8,921 bases of DNA, from NCBI GenBank assembly GCA_017618935.1, contig JAFZTG010000218.1, positions 1-8,921 on the forward strand, written 5' to 3'. Every line of letters starts with the position of its first letter. Within the stretch, counting starts at the first letter, position 1. The DNA is from Bacteroidales bacterium (GTDB taxonomy: Bacteria > Bacteroidota > Bacteroidia > Bacteroidales > UBA1715). The notes beneath the pieces were generated by a model. The model saw nothing but the letters and a program-made list of their open reading frames with translations, did no database searches and was not told the origin of the DNA. Shown here piece after piece: positions 6,683 through 8,921 of the stretch. Position numbers and translations under genes: made by a program.

Positions 6683-7981
6683 TTATTTTGTGTAGGTAAT
6701 CGTCAGCTTCAGCTTATTCGAGGCCGTCCCGTCTAAAACAAAGGCATTGCCATAGATATTGTTTTCGGGAATGCAGATTTCATAGGAATAATCGTCTGCC
6801 GTAGCAGAATGGTCATAGAGATATTGCATGAAATATTGAATATCAAACAAATAGCACGTACTGTCTTTTGTAGCCGACATTGTTGAATAAATCAGTTTTC
6901 GAGAATCGTCATAAATGCGTAAGTTAAGCGGGAGATACGCATTCCGTGATTCCTTCAAGGGAATTGAAAGCCGTGCAATATTGATTAACAACGGGTCGGA
7001 ACTGTTCAGTTGCATATTGTCTCTCCACGATTCCAGACCAGAAAAATGCACTTTCGTTTTCAAACCGTTAAAACCTTGCACGTATGTTTCGCTCGCTTCA
7101 GTATTAAGATTTGACGAGATTGTCGTCGGATATTCATGCTCATACACATTGATTGCCTGCAAATAAATCTGACTCGGGTCGGATGACAAAGGTTTGTTAT
7201 ACGCTTGTGGTGACGGGGCAAACACCAACGATTCCGTTGTCGCATCACTTTTATTATGGAAATAAAACTTCAGCTCGGGAATGCAATGCACTATGACAGA
7301 TTGTGCATTGTTGAACGCATCGTTTTTCGTAGTCAAGTATATTCCCTTGAATTGCTTAATAAACAGTGAATCAAAATGTTGTGGCGACTGTGAGGCATCG
7401 TAGCATGCCGAAATTTTTGAAAAAATCGCATTTACAACCTCATCTGGCAACTTATAAAGATACGAAGTGTCGGAATCGGCGTGTTTCTTGAAATCTATAT
7501 CCATCAACGGAGTCAACGAAGACAAGCACGTGGGCATTGTATTTGATTGGCAATAATTTTTACAATCCTCCACAGTAACATCTTGCGTAACTTCATAGAG
7601 CGAGAAGGTTTGAGCCGTATTGACATCGCCATACACATATTTGTGTGATTTTGAAAGTCGGAAACAGGCAGAATCAAGAACGAAATTTGCCAAATCGTCT
7701 AAATTCAACCCTTGCACATACAATCGGGTTACAAATCCAGCACGCGTTTTTCCCATCACGTCGTCGTTCATCTCGCCCACCATATAAGAAACCGCCGAGG
7801 AACGAACAGAATCGTCATCAGTCGTCGATAAAGTGATAGTTGTTGACGTACTATCCACTAATGTTTTGAGCAAATCAGTACCGGGAAGAGTATCCAATCC
7901 TATAGTATTGTCGCCTTTGTCGCACGAAACGAACAATAGCAGGCAACACAAACAACCAAGAAGCGACAACTTCACGTTCAT
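6683..7981 (-). CDS. DUF4270 family lipoprotein
   Basis: This is a 432-residue exported lipoprotein recognised as DUF4270, a Bacteroidota family without an established function. The signal peptide (MNVKLSLLGCLCCLLL) ends in lipobox F-V-S-C with Cys20, followed by DKGDNTIGLDTLPG. Family landmarks are the early IGxDxLP segment and GEMNDDVMGKTRAGF (69-83), equivalent to the family's G-x-x-N-D-P-x-F-G-K-T motif. The rest is a long run of beta-strand-like segments with Tyr/Ser/Thr, ending in a KLKLTITYTK strand, which suggests a large all-beta domain at the outer membrane. The ATG at 7981 is chosen because the signal peptide begins there; a 21-codon longer start at 8044 would lie inside the preceding gene and place charged and polar residues before the signal. 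Only one base separates it from the GT5-like gene, so translational coupling is likely. Confidence 0.88.
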   Translation of the reverse strand: MNVKLSLLGCLCCLLLFVSCDKGDNTIGLDTLPGTDLLKTLVDSTSTTITLSTTDDDSVRSSAVSYMVGEMNDDVMGKTRAGFVTRLYVQGLNLDDLANFVLDSACFRLSKSHKYVYGDVNTAQTFSLYEVTQDVTVEDCKNYCQSNTMPTCLSSLTPLMDIDFKKHADSDTSYLYKLPDEVVNAIFSKISACYDASQSPQHFDSLFIKQFKGIYLTTKNDAFNNAQSVIVHCIPELKFYFHNKSDATTESLVFAPSPQAYNKPLSSDPSQIYLQAINVYEHEYPTTISSNLNTEASETYVQGFNGLKTKVHFSGLESWRDNMQLNSSDPLLINIARLSIPLKESRNAYLPLNLRIYDDSRKLIYSTMSATKDSTCYLFDIQYFMQYLYDHSATADDYSYEICIPENNIYGNAFVLDGTASNKLKLTITYTK

Positions 7982-7982
7982 T

Positions 7983-8810
7983 TTATTTTGCATCAGGTAA
8001 ATCGGGTAAAAGACTATCGTAAAAATCAGAATACGCATCGGCATAGTCTTCGAGCCCTTGGTACGGAAGAATGAGTTTCTTCTTGTCCTTGCAATATTGA
8101 ATCAATTCCGCATTGACATCTTGTTCTCCCAACACAACACCCTCGGCTTGGTCAATAGCCAACTTATTCAGACTCAACCAATCGGCGCCGTTTTTTATAG
8201 GTTGGATGTCCTCATCCGTAATCCCGTCAAAATGAATTTTATTGACGAAATTGCTTGAAAACTTAGTATTGAAGCTATTGTTGTATAAGGAATACACCAC
8301 TTTCGCATTTGCAAAAAGCGGATCTTCGTAGAATGTCTTCTTCAAATATAAAGGCAGCAATGACGTAAACCAACCGTGACAATGCACAATATCGGGAGCC
8401 CAACGAAGTTTCTTCACCGTTTCGAGCACACCACGAGCAAAGAAAATCATACGCTCGTCGTTATCGTCAAATTCAGCGCCGTTTTCATCGGTAAACAACG
8501 CCTTACGACGGAAAAACTCCTCATTATCAATGAAATATACTTGCAAGCGAGCTTGCTGAATCGATGCGACTTTAATTATAAGCGGATGATCCGTATCGTT
8601 TATGATAAGATTCATTCCTGACAAACGGATAACCTCGTGAAGCTGATTTCGGCGTTCGTTGACCAAACCATATCTTGGCATGAAGCAACGAATTTCTTTA
8701 CCTTTCTCTTGAATGTATTGAGGAAGATATCGACTCTTCAACGACATCTCTGTGTCGGGAAGGTACTTCGCCATTTCTTGGGAAACATAAAGGACTTTTG
8801 CTTTTTTCAT
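7983..8810 (-). CDS. Short glycogen/starch synthase-like protein (GT5 N-terminal domain only)
   Basis: These 275 residues match only the N-terminal half of GT5 glycogen synthases, which are normally about 450-500 residues with two Rossmann domains. Seen in order: KVLYVSQEM (5-13), MPRYGLVNERRNQLHEVIRL (44-63), a FIDNEEFFRRKALFTDENG segment (93-111), DDNDERMIFFARGVLE (115-130), and APDIVHCHGWFTSLLPLYLK (138-157). The K-x-G-G ADP-glucose motif expected near residue 15 is absent (PDTEMS instead), the usual H-x-H-D-W is H-C-H-G-W (143-147), and the whole C-terminal sugar-nucleotide domain is missing. Short forms like this are known in Bacteroidota and are often annotated as glycogen synthase, so this is probably not a recent truncation. 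Glycogen synthase activity seems unlikely from this chain alone. It is the first gene of the three-gene minus-strand operon. The ATG at 8810 is well placed before the first beta strand. Confidence 0.88.
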   Translation of the reverse strand: MKKAKVLYVSQEMAKYLPDTEMSLKSRYLPQYIQEKGKEIRCFMPRYGLVNERRNQLHEVIRLSGMNLIINDTDHPLIIKVASIQQARLQVYFIDNEEFFRRKALFTDENGAEFDDNDERMIFFARGVLETVKKLRWAPDIVHCHGWFTSLLPLYLKKTFYEDPLFANAKVVYSLYNNSFNTKFSSNFVNKIHFDGITDEDIQPIKNGADWLSLNKLAIDQAEGVVLGEQDVNAELIQYCKDKKKLILPYQGLEDYADAYSDFYDSLLPDLPDAK

Positions 8811-8829
8811 CGCACAAAATTTTCGTATG

Positions 8830-8837
8830 CAAAATTA
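8830..8837 (-). promoter_or_regulatory. Candidate -7 element of the GT5-DUF4270-EI24 operon
   Basis: The minus strand reads TAATTTTG, an exact match to TAnnTTTG. Transcription would start near 8823, about 13 bases before the ATG at 8810. No TTTG lies at the usual -33 distance; that region is occupied by the inverted repeat at 8847-8876. Confidence 0.5.
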
Positions 8838-8846
8838 ACAATTTTT

Positions 8847-8876
8847 TTTTGAGAAAACCGAAGATTTTTCTCAAAA
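8847..8876. repeat. 11-bp perfect inverted repeat upstream of the operon promoter
   Basis: TTTTGAGAAAA (8847-8857) and TTTTCTCAAAA (8866-8876) are perfect reverse complements separated by eight bases. On the minus strand the centre contains C(TTCG)G, which in RNA would make a stable UUCG tetraloop with a two-base bulge. It lies roughly 9 bases upstream of the candidate -7 element, covering the -33 region. It is not followed by a T-run on either strand, so it is not a normal intrinsic terminator. A regulator-binding site or an upstream transcript's 3' hairpin are possible. Confidence 0.55.
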
Positions 8877-8921
8877 TCTACTTTTTCACGTATCGTTTCT
8901 CCTTCAAAACACTATAAGAAA

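Noticed and set aside
7982..8044. Longer start for the DUF4270 gene at 8044
   Set aside because: It would overlap the GT5-like gene by 62 bases and put 21 residues before a textbook lipoprotein signal peptide beginning at 7981.
8847..8876. Inverted repeat as an intrinsic terminator
   Set aside because: The 3' side is followed by A residues on the minus strand and by AT-mixed sequence on the plus strand, so the required U-tract is missing.
8878..8921. Open minus-strand frame from the right edge ending in TAG at 8880-8878, with AAGGAG at 8904-8899
   Set aside because: Only 13 codons are visible, which is easily chance. It may be the end of an upstream gene, but there is not enough sequence to support it.

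Overview
The window reads as chromosomal DNA from a member of the Bacteroidota, most likely the order Bacteroidales. The evidence is the set of lipoproteins whose acylated Cys is followed by acidic residues (CSKDEEE, CNKEDEE), the Bacteroidota-restricted families DUF3467 and DUF4270, a short glycogen-synthase-like protein typical of the phylum, promoter octamers of the form TAnnTTTG, and a probable type IX secretion tail at the left edge. Genus cannot be resolved. No RNA gene, insertion sequence, CRISPR array or integrase is visible. Most of the content is ordinary core genome.

Left part (1-1081): the last 18 codons of an upstream gene, whose residues look like the end of a T9SS sorting domain, are followed by two small plus-strand lipoprotein genes of unknown function. 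These end at two back-to-back intrinsic terminators, one serving each strand. Then comes a minus-strand ornithine aminotransferase gene (rocD).

Middle part (2303-5923): a 208-base divergent spacer carries candidate promoters in both directions. It leads to a plus-strand pair, DUF3467 and the 23S rRNA methyltransferase gene rlmB, three bases apart. A tiny lysine-rich lipoprotein gene with three copies of KKQAKKTT follows, then parE, encoding topoisomerase IV subunit B.

Right part (5920-8810): a compact minus-strand operon of three genes, in transcription order: a GT5-like protein with only the N-terminal glycogen synthase domain, a DUF4270 lipoprotein one base downstream, and an EI24/CysZ-like multispanning membrane protein ten bases further on. 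The last gene meets parE tail to tail, with the two stop codons overlapping in the tetramer CTAA. An 11-bp inverted repeat sits just upstream of the operon's candidate promoter.

How the genes may work together: rlmB acts in ribosome maturation, parE in chromosome decatenation and rocD in arginine/ornithine catabolism, each fairly independently. The right-hand trio is the most interesting group. It couples a glycosyltransferase-like protein that appears to lack catalytic parts with an exported lipoprotein and an inner-membrane protein, suggesting an envelope-related role that has not been established. I do not see convincing evidence of a wholly new multi-gene system.
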